Under the pieces are notes generated by a model. The model was not told the origin of the DNA, ran no database searches, and saw nothing but the letters and a program-made list of their open reading frames with translations. The translations under genes and the position numbers were made by a program. This document shows positions 44,419 to 55,253 of a DNA stretch of 64,000 nucleotides, one piece after another. Position 1 is the first letter of the stretch. Every line of letters begins with the position of its first letter. Source of the DNA: Ipomoea triloba (Eukaryota > Streptophyta > Magnoliopsida > Solanales > Convolvulaceae); the NCBI RefSeq assembly GCF_003576645.1, contig NC_044920.1, positions 20,092,955-20,156,954 of the forward strand. Direction: 5' to 3'.

Positions 44419-44857
44419 ACATTAGTATATCACCACAATGCAAACATAATAGCATTAAAATATAAAATAAAATAAAATAAAACAATGCAAGGCACCATTT
44501 CAGCATGCTCATTAACTTTTTTAGGAGTAAGTTCAATTGTATTATTGCTTGTCATCCTATGTAATCTCATAAATAGTTAACAATCAACCCATATAATAAA
44601 GTCGAGACACCTCAACTCATTAAATATTATAACAGTAGGACCAAATAATAAACAATTAAACAATAAAAACACTTATAATAGGATTAACAACAATGTTTAT
44701 AATTGAATTAGAATTTAGAATGTGATTTTGGGGGTGGCCAGCTAGGGTTTGGTAATTATATATACTTGGGGTTATATTGTAAATATAAAAATATATTATG
44801 TATAAAACAGAATGTATACTAACGTAATATTAAAAATAAATTTAGGTCTTTAATCAG

Positions 44858-45098
44858 GTGAGAACCATGTCCTAGGTGAGAACGTAAGGACAAATCCAAA
44901 TCATTGATCTAGTAGATCTAACGGTTGAAATAAACAAAATTTGTAATATTTATGAAAATGATCCCGCTCATTTTAAAAGTTTATAATATTTATGAAAATG
45001 ACCCCGCTCATTTTTTACTTGATTTCTCATCCATCAGATCTTGCAGATCAATGGTTTAGATTTGTCCTCACATCCACACCTAAAGAATTGTTCTCACC

Positions 45099-45100
<2 letters not shown>
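44858..45100. mobile_element. MITE with GGTGAGAAC...GTTCTCACC ends
   Basis: The left part AGGTGAGAACGTAAGGACAAATCCAAATCATTGATC faces the right part GATCAATGGTTTAGATTTGTCC...GTTCTCACC. The centre carries two AATATTTATGAAAATGA.CCCGCTCATTTT units. It lies directly before an (AT)n tract, and the target is unresolved. Confidence 0.65.

Positions 45101-45159
<59 letters not shown>
45101..45159. repeat. (AT)n microsatellite ending at an N
   Basis: A pure AT run stopped by the single N at 45160. The same run ends the second copy at 46302-46360. Confidence 0.95.
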
Positions 45160-46299
45160 NTGTGTTTTTCCTCTCGTTGTTTTGACGGGTTTCTTCCTCT
45201 CATTTACTTGGCAAGTTCTTTTTTCATAATATGTGAAACAATAAAACTAATCATGGCGTATGTGAATCTCATCTTGGGTGACAAACATGACAATGAAAAA
45301 GAGACTCCTATGAACTATGATATGCAGTTCAGTCCGATGGAGATATTGTCAATAGATAGAAGAATGGAAATAGATACTCAGGTGGTGTGTAAGACGATTA
45401 TTCAACCAGTGTCAGTCATGGGTACGTTTGACCAAATCATTGAAGAAGCTTTAAGTTCCTTCAAAGAATTCAGCTTCAAATTTGTAAAACAGTCTGCGAA
45501 TCAAGGTTTCTATAGCATTGCTAGGGAAGTTGTTTCTATGTAACCATTCCAGCCATCTATGTTTATTGTAAACGTTTCAGCCTATGATTAATAAATTAGC
45601 TTCTTTATTTAAAAAAAAAACATTAGTATATCACCACAATGCAAACATAATAGCATTAAAATATAAAATAAAATAAAATAAAACAATGCAAGGCACCATT
45701 TCAGCATGCTCATTAACTTTTTTAGGAGTAAGTTCAATTGTATTATTGCTTGTCATCCTATGTAATCTCATAAATAGTTAACAATCAACCCATATAATAA
45801 AGTCGAGACACCTCAACTCATTAAATATTATAACAGTAGGACCAAATAATAAACAATTAAACAATAAAAACACTTATAATAGGATTAACAACAATGTTTA
45901 TAATTGAATTAGAATTTAGAATGTGATTTTGGGGGTGGCCAGCTAGGGTTTGGTAATTATATATACTTGGGGTTATATTGTAAATATAAAAATATATTAT
46001 GTATAAAACAGAATGTATACTAACGTAATATTAAAAATAAATTTAGGTCTTTAATCAGGTGAGAACCATGTCCTAGGTGAGAACGTAAGGACAAATCCAA
46101 ATCATTGATCTAGTAGATCTAACGGTTGAAATAAACAAAATTTGTAATATTTATGAAAATGATCCCGCTCATTTTAAAAGTTTATAATATTTATGAAAAT
46201 GACCCCGCTCATTTTTTACTTGATTTCTCATCCATCAGATCTTGCAGATCAATGGTTTAGATTTGTCCTCACATCCACACCTAAAGAATTGTTCTCACC

Positions 46300-46300
<1 letters not shown>
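45160..46300. other. Duplicate of 43960-45100 after a single N, probable assembly artefact
   Basis: From 45161 the sequence repeats 43960 onward at a constant offset of 1,201 bp, with no difference seen by eye. The repeat covers the LINE tail, poly-A and MITE, up to the (AT)n tract. The break is one N in the microsatellite. This is the pattern of two contigs with an uncollapsed overlap. The duplicated frame at 45208-45543 and the chimeric frame at 45041-45229 should not be counted. Confidence 0.85.
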
Positions 46301-46367
<67 letters not shown>

Positions 46368-46539
46368 GGCTAGGCATGTAGTCCTGGAGGTTGGGCCTGA
46401 TATATATAGCCTTAGCCCGTTAAGTTTAATAGACTTTGAAATGGGTCCAAGCCTAACCTTTTTATTAAACAAGTCATGCCTAACTAAGTAACTAGGCCTT
46501 AATTAGGCCAGACCATAGGCTTCTAAAATGCAATTATTA

Positions 46540-46760
46540 TACTTTTCAAAAAAAAAATGCAATTATTATTGTGTGGACCACCATACTATCAAATAATGTA
46601 CATTTTGTACACAAATAATCTACTTTTAATATATTAAAAATGTATAAGGGAAAATATATCATTTAAGTACTGAAAGTACATTATTTTGTATAATGTACAT
46701 TTAGTATATTAAAAATGTACTTTTTGTTATGGTCCACACAGCACTGTGTAGACTATGATC
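46540..46760. mobile_element. Possible MITE with GTGTGGACCA ends
   Basis: ATTGTGTGGACCACCATAC near 46569 faces TTATGGTCCACACAGC near 46726. TATTAAAAATGTA occurs twice inside. About 170 bp. Target duplication not established. Confidence 0.45.
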
Positions 46761-47340
46761 CACACTAATTTGCCCCTACAAAGGGGCCTAACCTATTCTC
46801 TTCCCTAGTGTTGGTGTTGGTAGGGATGTTGGTTATGGTAATTTGGTGACGGTAATAATAATTCAGAAACTAGCTTGAATATAGATGAGAGAAATAAATA
46901 TAAGAAAATCAAGAATTCGGAAAATATTTTGTGACTAAAAAAAAAATATAGGATTACATTTTCTGCTAAATTGAATATTTTCTTTTTGACTTTATTTTAC
47001 TTAAATTAAATACACAAAGAAGTCATTTTCCTGTCTCAAAAGGCATCCTTAATCAATATAAAGAATTGGAAGCTAGTGATGATGGACGGAAGCTTACTAG
47101 TGTTTCTTTATCCGGTGAAAATCTTCTCCAACGAAATGGATTTTGAGATGATCCCCGACGAGGATTGCAGACCACTTTATCATTTAAATAACTTTTGGTC
47201 CGTATTAAACGAAGCCAACCGTTAAAGTTCGTCCTTAAATTAATCTACTTTTTTATCTCTTCCGTTCCAGGCCAGGATGAGAAACGTGGGATGGCGGGTC
47301 CATCACCGTGTCATCGCCAGATCAGACAAATCTCGCCAAA
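46761..47340. other. Upstream region of the CASP-like gene
   Basis: AT-rich to 47030, then mixed composition. No separate gene is recognised; the frame 47195-47419 overlaps the leader and promoter and has no domain. Confidence 0.4.
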
Positions 47341-47347
47341 AGCACAC

Positions 47348-47354
47348 TATAAAA
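47348..47354 (+). promoter_or_regulatory. TATA box of the CASP-like gene
   Basis: CACACTATAAAAGGGGCG lies 47 bp before the ATG, a good plant TATA element. It implies a very short 5' leader. Confidence 0.65.
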
Positions 47355-47394
47355 GGGGCGGCGGCGGTGCTAATTGGAGCAGAAAACGGAAGCC

Positions 47395-48607
47395 ATGGAC
47401 CCAATACCGGGATCGTTAGGGACTTCCGCAAGTTTGTACATGAGAGTGGTTCAGGCGATGTGCTCGGTTGCCGGCCTGCTTTTCCTGTTCTCCGGTGAAG
47501 GGTTCGGTCAATATCCATCCTTCTGGTATCTTGCTTTATCTTCGTATAACTTGATTAGGGTTTTTCTCCATTTCTCCGTTTCCGTCCTGAGATGGGTGTA
47601 TCTGCTTGATTTTCTGTTTGATTGGCTTATTTACTTGGTTGTAGATTTAGGGTTTAGGATTCATAATTTTTTTTGGTGGCCAAGCCGCGACTACTGGGTG
47701 TGCATAAGTAAATCTCACCCCATCTTGTGATCTTAGCAAGTGGCTTGCCTTGATCGACTTACTTGTTATGTAGATTTAGGGATTAGGGTTCATAATTCTT
47801 TTTAGGTGATTGAGAGAAACTTGCACCCAATTCATGAGGATGAGTGGCTTTGGGCCCTTCCTATGTAGCTTGGGTGTAAGGCGAAGAAGGCCACCTTCTT
47901 GGACCCAAGCAATCAGTGAGATACCACTCTTGAATGGCTAGAATTCTGACATTGTGCCAAGACCTACTAGCCAAGGGCCAGGTAGACTGTGCAAGGGTAA
48001 ATTCCACCCTATCCTGTCGATTGCCTGCTTTGTGATCTGGTAAATTAAAGGACCAGCATATGATGTTCATAGATGAAGGCTAAAACCAAGAATGACCAAA
48101 TCGGTTAAACTTAAAACTTTGATAGCCAATAACCTGATCAACTTGGCCTAGGGTTAGTTGGGGTTGCCTGTTCATAATTCTATTTCATTCAATATATGAC
48201 TCCTTGAGTTGCTATTTCTTGATGCTTGCAGCCTTTTGGCCACTGTCTTGAGCTTGATCATACCATGGAGTTTGTTTTGGGCTACTGTAGATTGTTTATA
48301 TGTTTTCGTCCAACACCCCGATTATCAACGAAGTACGGTGCTGACAATCATTATAGTTGATTTGGTAAGAGCATTCTGTCTATTAATTACTAGCAAATGA
48401 CAATAACTCATCAACATTACTTTAGATTTTCAATGAGTTATAACATTTCCTATTCCATAACAACAGATATTTGCATTCTCCTCGCTTGCTGCATCCTGCT
48501 CAACAATTGCCTCAACAAAACTCTTGTTCCCTGATGACAGCTCCTGTGGCGAAGTAATATATATCATGTTACTAATGTTTTGTCATTGGTTGGTAGTAGC
48601 TGTATGA
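47395..48607 (+). CDS. CASP-like protein, CASPL5C-type, exons 1-3 (last exon not found)
   Basis: CASP-like proteins are small four-helix membrane proteins of the plasma membrane, related to the Casparian-strip scaffold proteins. Exon 1 (47395-47525) encodes MDPIPGSLGTSASLYMRVVQ and the first helix and ends TTCTG/GTATCT. Exon 2 (48232-48364) follows GCTTGCAG and encodes LLATVLSLIIPWSLFWATVD, the second helix and its loop. Exon 3 (48467 on) follows AACAACAG and encodes FAFSSLAASCSTIAS, the third helix. The join puts FC-LLATVL in frame with FCYLVTIMGLVIPWS of the 5C group. The expected RYQ..AF..W fourth helix is not found. Exon 3 either ends at TGTGGCGAA/GTAATA or reads on to a stop near 48597. 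A truncated gene or pseudogene is possible. Confidence 0.7.
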
Positions 48608-49820
48608 TCATGGTGACTTTTTAAGAACTTTGCAATATATGGAATTCAAAGATTTGTATTGTGAACCCTAATTTATATTCATTTTGTCTCATCTTATGTT
48701 TATGTGTCTGATTCAATTAGCAAGGATTTGTATTGTGAACAATTCATAGAGATTAAAAAGTACTCATTTCATTCCATTTTATATGTCATGCTTGATTCAG
48801 TTAACAAGGATTTGCATTGTGAACCAATTCATATAGATTAAGAAGTACGCATTTCGTCCCTGTTTTATATGTATCGTTCTATTAACAAGCTTGACAGATG
48901 TTATTTACAATTCAATTTTTTATACAATAAATAAAAAAGAAAGAGTTGGTTTAATTAATGAATAATAAACGAGATCGGTAAAATGAGACAAGGAGTATTA
49001 AATATACAAATTATACACAATCAAGACCATTAGTGAGAAATTCATTACTGTTTTCAAAGTACTGCTCTACAAAGAACTAATTTGCAGCCTGGCAAACAAT
49101 ACAGGAAACTGTCACAAATCATCTTACAAATAACTTCATTCCATCAATGGCTAATATTTCCTTTCAGTTTGGATTAACAAGGTGCAAGCAAGCAAGCGAT
49201 GTTTAATGGAATAGTATGTGATGTAAGACAACTTTGAATATGATTATGGGAATTCAAACATATTTATGGAAATTACGTTTAGGAAAGTCTAATACTTATG
49301 AAAACTAGGCAATCATTTATATAAAATTCTTGAAAAAGGTCGAAGAAAAGGGGGTAAGTAATCAATTTTTATACCGTTCAGTCTTTTTATCATTCTCGAG
49401 GTCTTTCTTTTTTACGATTTACATGTTATATTGTGAATTTATGCTAATTTGATCCGCCCTTGTTTAATAGACCATAAAAACAATAATTATGTACTATCAA
49501 ACAAAATTATTTGATTTTCGAAGAAATAGGTTTGAAACATAGGTTAGATGTGAAAGGAAAACTCATCTATGGGTCTCATGTGAGTTCCCACAATTGAACC
49601 CTCCCATCACAAACCATAAAATAATGATTATAATTTGAAAAATTGCGACATAAAAAATTAACAATCATTCCAAATATTAAGACTTTAATTTTAATTAAGA
49701 ATCAATGCATATATCTTCATAAAACTTCATCAATTTGTCTTTGTATAAATGCTTGTTATTGCTTCTTGTAATTGTCAAACATAGCAATGTCATGTTTATT
49801 GTACAAGAGATTGTGAAAAT
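48608..49820. other. Downstream region with a Stowaway-like MITE (48844-49000)
   Basis: 48844-49000 runs from TACGCATTTCGTCCCTGTTTTATA to GTAAAATGAGACAAGGAGTA, a diverged Stowaway-type inverted pair with TA at both ends. 48690-48740 and 48790-48845 share AACAAGGATTTG..TTGTGAAC words, a local duplication. No fourth CASPL exon and no other gene were found. Confidence 0.5.
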
Positions 49821-50747
49821 CTATGTCTGGTGAACAAGAATCAACGGTGTACTAACTATTGATAAAGTCATGGCAATGAAATTTTTTTCTATATATTGTA
49901 TTTGAGTTTGTAATTTAATTCCTTCTATATATGATTGTCTAAAGGGTAGGGGATCACCAATTGTCTGATTCCAAACCTGACATACAACTTCCTTACACCC
50001 ACTATCCCTAATCCAGGCATTCTCAAACATGAATCGCCTCTTTTTCTTTCTAACCCGAGACTTCTCTACGTCAATGAAAATAGTTGAATGGTCCGAGGAG
50101 AATGCTTCCACATTATGAACAGTAGCATGTGGATGTAGTAAACACCAATCAGCCCCCGCTACCGCTCTATCAAGCCTTTCCTCAACCCAGTCATCTGTCC
50201 CCCTTTCTCTTTCCCAAGTGTATGGTTGACCCTTCATCCAAATATCTAGGAGTCCACAATCTTCCAATGCCTTATTAAACCCATCAAACAAAGCTTGAGG
50301 GTGTGGATGCACTCCCCGTTTCTCCGCAAACGAAGATAAATCATTAAAATATCCTGCAACGATCCATGTTAGCGAAGAATTACTTCGCAATGACCGCAGT
50401 AAGTCCCATGATAGTTTGCCCCTACTCCTTTCAGGAAAACCATAGAAGGAAGTTAGTCTCCACGGTTCAGCCCTTGGAAGCACCACCTCAACATCAATAT
50501 GATTTTTCGAAAATGACAATAGCTTCACAGAATTTCGTTCACGCCAAAATAGTGCCTACCCGCCACTCAGACCACTTCCATCCATAAACATTAAACCATC
50601 ATACTGTAAACGAATTTTCAACCGATCAGCATGCTCACGTCTCACTTTAGTCTCCATTAAAAACAAAAGCATTGGCGTCCATGGCCAAGATCTCTTGAAC
50701 TGTGCGTGGGTTGCCAGACCACGACAGTTCCAACATAAAGTACTCAT
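49821..50747 (-). pseudogene. LINE ORF2 endonuclease domain
   Basis: The minus strand opens near 50747 with MSTLCWNCRGLA, the standard beginning of plant LINE ORF2. It changes frame near 50690 (NPRTVQEI continues in another phase). It then runs from 50528 to 49821 with WRLTSFYGFPE, DWVEERLDRAVA and EAFSSDHSTIFIDV. The last holds the SDH triad of the endonuclease/exonuclease/phosphatase fold. The expected GDFND reads GYFND, so a catalytic Asp position is changed. It ends before the reverse transcriptase. Confidence 0.9.
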
Positions 50748-50884
50748 AATAATTGGCGGGACTGGGACACACCAGCACCCGCCACAAACAAGTTTTTTGA
50801 AAGATCATCGACTTTACCATCCACCTGCATGGCAACACCCATACCAGAGCTCCCTGAGTTCATTCGTTTGAAACGAAAGCTCTG

Positions 50885-51412
50885 AACGTCACCAAAGTGG
50901 ACCAACCAAGCGGGCTTACAACACCCATACGAAAGCTTGGACGCCACAAATACCACCCATAACCGGGTGAACACTGTCCATTCGTTTGAAACGAAAGCTT
51001 TGAATGTCACCAAAGTGGACCAACCAAGCGGGCTTACAACACCCATACGAAAGCTTGGACGCCACAAATACCACCCATAACCGGGTGAACACAAAGTGGA
51101 CCGAACAGGCTCTGATACCATGTTACAATTTAATGGGCTTACAACACCCATACGAAAGCTTGGACGCCACAAATACCACCCATAACTGGGTGAACACAAA
51201 GTGGACCGAACAGGCTCTGATACCATGTTACAATTTAATATTGGGCTAGGATCACTGAACTGGGCTATAATGCACATGGGCCAAACCACACTAAAAGATT
51301 GAATTCAACCAATTAGCTAGTCTAACCCATAGCCTTATAAACCCATATTCTCTTTCTTATTTTATCAATGTGGGACTCTTAACACTCCCCCTCAATGTGG
51401 GACTCTTAACAC
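50885..51412 (-). mobile_element. TRIM-type mini LTR element with repeated PBS units
   Basis: An LTR of 159 bp (51226-51384) reads on the minus strand from TGTTAAGAGTCCCACATTG to AAATTGTAACA. It is followed at once by TGGTATCAGAGCC (51213-51225), an exact tRNA-Met primer-binding site. ATTGAGGGGGAG (51385-51396) is a polypurine tract before the LTR. The interior is a set of about 105-bp tandem units (starts near 50889, 51008, 51091, 51196), one of which repeats the PBS with 14 bp of LTR (51108-51134). No coding capacity. Confidence 0.8.
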
Positions 51413-51417
51413 ATCAC

Positions 51418-51796
51418 TCATATCATTAGTATAAGTATCACAGTATGGTCGCAATTAACTATATCAGCCCTAACTACACCAATTCCGTTAGATAAAGGAA
51501 CTTGTCTTGATATAATTATAGCAGAAGGCTCTCCCATACCCATAGACGATTGGTCGTTTCCAGTACTCTCGGTAACAACCTCATCAGGGCCTTTCCACGT
51601 TCTACGCTCGACAGTCGTCTCAGGCGCAAACCACCGTTGCCCGGCAGTCGGAGTAGATCTCCTCACACCCGCCCTCAGGCCCGACCGAAATGGTTTTATC
51701 ACCATATCTGTGATCTCTAGAGACTTAGGGCAAAACTTCTCATCATGACCGAGGATTCCACATAGAAAGCAGAAGGTAGGTAAATGGTCATACTTT
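51418..51796 (-). pseudogene. LINE ORF1 C-terminal part with CCHC knuckle
   Basis: The open frame continues artificially into the flanking MITE (to 52002); only the part below 51797 is LINE. C-x2-C-x3-GH-x4-C is intact, followed by a basic and Ser/Thr-rich tail, as in RNA-binding ORF1 proteins. Confidence 0.85.
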
Positions 51797-52510
51797 GTTG
51801 CCAGCCTGCTTTTCATGTTTTCAAGCGATGGGTTCCGTTGATATACCTCCTTTTGGTCGCAAATAATATCGTGGACCGCGGTCCATTCTGGACCACGCAT
51901 CAAAACAACGTCATTTTGATTAATGAAAACAGATAGATGAAACGATCTCCGTTTCGCGCCATTCACTTTCAATTCATCTACACTGCAGTAACATTTCAAC
52001 ATAACTGCAGTTACATTTCAACACAACTGCATTTACATTTCAACACAACTGCATTTACATTTCAACACAACTGCAGTTACATTTCGATATAACTACAGTT
52101 TCATTCGATAATATAAAAACAAAAATGTGAAACTGTTATTCAGTATCAGTTCATATACACTGTAGTTACATTTCAACACAACTACAGTTACATTTCGATA
52201 TAACTACAGTTTCATTCGATAATATAAAAACAAATGTGAAACTGTTATTCAGTATCAGTTCATATACACTGCAGTTACATTTCAACACAACTATAGTTAC
52301 ATTTCGATATAACTAAATTTTCATTCGATAATATAAAAACAAATGTAAGACAGTATCTTTTGCAATGAACTGTAGTATATATCAGTGACCACGGTCCACG
52401 ATATAGCGACTGCCTTTTGGTATCTTGTTTCACTTTCAAATAAAATTTTACTTAAATAGGGTTTTTTTTTTCATTTCTCTGTATCCTAGTTGAGATGAGA
52501 TTTTGAGGAT
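51797..52510 (+). pseudogene. Second copy of CASP-like exon 1/intron 1, split by a MITE
   Basis: 51797-51857 matches 47464-47525 (GTTGCCAGCCTGCTTTTC against GTTGCCGGCCTGCTTTTC, and CCTTTTG/GTATCTTG against CCTTCTG/GTATCTTG, keeping the donor site). After the MITE 51858-52412 the match resumes in intron 1 (TAGGGTTTTT..CATTTCTC). The LINE replaces everything upstream of 51797. It is a broken duplicate of the gene. Confidence 0.8.
51858..52412. mobile_element. MULE-type MITE with 9-bp target duplication and internal minisatellite
   Basis: The ends CGCAAATAATATCGTGGACCG and CGGTCCACGATATAGCGACTG are inverted. CCTTTTGGT is duplicated exactly (51849-51857, 52413-52421). The interior has repeated CTGCAGTTACATTTCAACACAA units and a 118-bp higher-order repeat. 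The position is fixed independently: the flanks join into the CASP-like exon 1/intron 1 junction. Confidence 0.93.
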
Positions 52511-52592
52511 GAGATAATGGTTGTCATCCCCACATATGACAAACCAACAGTGTGGTGATGTGTGGGTGGCAATTATTGCCGGAAGAATGGGA

Positions 52593-52928
52593 GGTTAACC
52601 GGGGGAAATGATAGAAATATGAATGCATGACATTCTATTGACAAAATTGTGAACGAATCTAATAATTGACAAAAATTTAAAAAATTCAGTTGCCAAATGT
52701 GGTCGCCGGAGACCAAAAAAAAAATTAAAAATTAAAAAAATTTAACGCAAGTAGGACCTGCGATTTTCAAAAAATACAAGTCCCACTTGCGTTTTGTGTT
52801 TGACCAATTCTGACATAGAACACATTTGGCAACTGAGTTTTTTATATTTTTGTCAATTATTAGATTTGTTCACAATTTTGTCAATAGAATGCCATGCATT
52901 CATATTTCTGTCATTCCCCCGGTTAACC
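52593..52928. mobile_element. Foldback MITE, 336 bp, with about 120-bp arms
   Basis: Both ends read inward GGTTAACCGGGGGAA. The arms continue with GAAATATGAATGCATG, CATTCTATTGACAAAATTG and CAGTTGCCAAATGTG. The centre holds a second inverted pair, ACGCAAGTAGGACCTGCG / CAAGTCCCACTTGCGT. The target duplication is ambiguous (GGA or GAG). Confidence 0.88.
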
Positions 52929-53230
52929 GAGTGTAATACCTTAGGGCAAAAGAAAAGAAAATGATTTATTTAATTTCTAAATACACTAGTGCCAATAATA
53001 ACAATAAAAATAAGTGTATACATTCTTGTTTAGATTGTAGTTTTGTTATTTAAGTATACAATAAATACACTAAAGGCAAAAACTTAAAGAGTATTATATG
53101 TTGGATCTCCTTTTGTTATAAAAACTCACTTTTTATTATAATTAATGAACTAATTAATAGAATAATAATTATATATATGGAAACAAAGTTTCAAAAATGT
53201 GTTAACGGTCTATAAGAAAATAAAATTGTG
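52929..53230. other. AT-rich DNA, no gene
   Basis: No repeats with clear ends or coding frames. Confidence 0.5.
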
Positions 53231-53292
53231 CCTTTGTTATGAGCTATGGTTTTTGACGTAGTGGTAAGCGTTTGATCCTAACAAGTGGTATC

Positions 53293-55253
53293 TGTTGGTC
53301 CCAAGGGGATGGGGTACAAGTCTAGAGGGGGGGTGAATAGACTTGTATAAGATTTTGCAAATCTTTTCGACCTCTCGTGTGTATTGAACTTAGGATGTTT
53401 AGGTTCGATACCTCACGAGGTGAAGACAAAGTTTTATGCGCAGCGGAAATGTTATCCCCTTTTAGTTAGCACGAGTAGTTAGTTCGAGAGGTGCGTTTAT
53501 ATGCAGTGCAATCGAGAAGTTAGCGAGAGATAAAAAAACTGTAAGTAAATGCAAGAGAGATTTTTAAGTGGTTCGGCCAACCCGCCTACGTCCACTCTTC
53601 TTCCAGAAACTCCCTGGAAGGATTGCACTAAAAACTTCCCTTATTTAGTACAATATCGAGCGCTTGAGCTTTGATCACGAAGCCCGCCTCAAGCCTCAGG
53701 TTTTTCGCCCCGCTTCTTGTTACTCCACCTCTCGAGCACTTGACCTTTGATCACCAAGCCCGCGTCAAGCCTCAGGTTTCTTTCACTCGGACAGCTGCCA
53801 GGTTACTCCACCTCTCTTGCTTAATCCAAAGCAAGGTGTTTTTGTTTGTCACAGTTGAATGTAACAGGCTCCAATCTGACCACAAGCTATCGTTGAATCA
53901 GCTTCAATGTAGAGCAGCTTCGGTCACCTTCTGGATGTATAACAGTTTAAGCTTTGTAACTCTCTTGAAACACTAAGATGTGTTTTCTCGCTATTTTGAA
54001 TATCAGGATGATATTCCAAGTTAAGCACTTTGCACTGGAACGTTTTTATCAGACACCTCTTGTTAACCTCTTGACCTCTTTTTCAACAACAACACTTTCT
54101 TCTGTGTCTTTACGTCCTTATATATGAGAGTAGAAGAATAGTTCCGTTGGAGGGAAAACTATTCCGTTTGAAATTGATCTCCCACGCCGAACATGGGTCT
54201 TTGCACAATTTCAGCATTTTTCATGGAGTAGTGGTCTTGTAACTTGAGCCTTTTGTTTTGTAGTGAATATTCCATATTCCACTTTCTTGAGTTCATGCTT
54301 CACTTGCTTCTTTTGGATAAAGTTACTCTTTTTATGTTCCCATCATTCCTTGTTTGGGGAATCTGACCACTTCAGGATTGGTGCACTTCTTGACCGTTTG
54401 TGGTGGAGGTCTGACGTGTCATCCACTTCCGTCCATTTTGAAACCTCCCGCTCAGCACCTCTTCAATATTTTATCTCCATGATATTCTTCTTCTCCAAAC
54501 TTAGAGTNGTGGTCTTGTAACTTGAGCCTTTTGTTTTGTAGTGAATATTCTATATTCCACTTTCTTGAGTCCATGCTTCACTTGCTTCTTTTGGATAAAG
54601 TTTCTCTTTTTATGTTCCCATCATTCCTTGTTTGGGGAATCTGACCACTTCAGGATTGGTGCACTTCTTGACCGTTTGTGGTGGAGGTCTGACGTGTCAT
54701 CCACTTCCGTCCATTTGAAACCTCCCGCTCAGCACCTCTTCAATATTTTATCTCCATGATATTCTTCTTCTCCAAACTTAGAGTATTTTATCTGCATATG
54801 TTGACTAACATTCAGCCTCTTGGAGAAGTGTCGGTTTATCGAGACCATAAAAGATGTCTCGACCACTTGATGTTTCAATCCCATGTATCGAGAGGTCTAT
54901 CTCTCGAATATTCTTTACGTCTCGAACTCGATAGGTATATCGAGAGGTCCTTACCTCTCGAACTTGGCTTGTGTCTCGAGACTTAGTTGATGTCTCGTAG
55001 ACCCTTATTCCTCCAGAGTTGTCTCGTGCCTGCTTCTGATCTATCTGTTTGCTTACAACACGAAAACTTCTAAGTTGTTCAAACAAGTTTACCTTAAGCT
55101 TAAATATTTCCCGAGTTGAGCTCAAATTACCCGGTTGTATTTTCGCTCTTAGTTTACTTATCGAACTTACATTGTTTTGCCTATGTATCGAGACTTGGGG
55201 ATTCTTACTTAACAGTTGGTATCATCAAAACCTATTACATGATGTTCCTAACA
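53293..55253. mobile_element. Solo LTR with 5-bp target duplication
   Basis: Begins TGTTGGTCCCAAGGGG and ends ATGTTCCTAACA. GTATC is duplicated (53288-53292, 55254-55258). Inside are GGGGGGGTGAATAGACTTG, several CTCTCGA..GTCTCGA words and CTTGAGCTTTGATCACGAAGCCCGC repeated at 53664 and 53742. The 1,961 bp includes an N-marked internal duplication, so the true length is probably about 278 bp shorter. Frames inside have no domain. Confidence 0.85.
54231..54784. other. Internal duplication around a single N (54508), probable haplotype join
   Basis: 54231-54507 and 54509-54784 are near-identical, with about four differences seen (for example ATTCCATATTCC against ATTCTATATTCC). They are separated by one N. 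This fits two allelic contig ends placed in series. Confidence 0.8.

Larger units (their letters stand above)
49830..51796 (-). mobile_element. L1-like LINE fragment (ORF1 end, ORF2 endonuclease), split by a TRIM
   Basis: 51796-51418 on the minus strand carries DHLPTFCFLCGILGHDEKFC, the zinc knuckle of plant LINE ORF1. 50878-49830 carries the start of ORF2 and its apurinic endonuclease. Reverse transcriptase and poly-A are absent. At 51797 the sequence switches abruptly to a copy of CASP-like exon 1. A TRIM element lies between the two LINE parts. Frameshifts and stops are present, so the element is dead. Confidence 0.85.

Noticed and set aside
45041..45543. Frames starting before or just after the single N at 45160
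   Set aside because: The first crosses an assembly join; the second duplicates 44007-44342 exactly.
47195..47730. Alternative frames overlapping CASP-like exon 1 and intron 1
   Set aside because: The frame matching the CASP-like family starts at 47395 and leaves exon 1 at the GTATCT donor; the longer read-through covers intron.
50744..51289. 181-codon minus-strand frame with repeated peptide
   Set aside because: It is translated TRIM tandem repeat running into the LINE.
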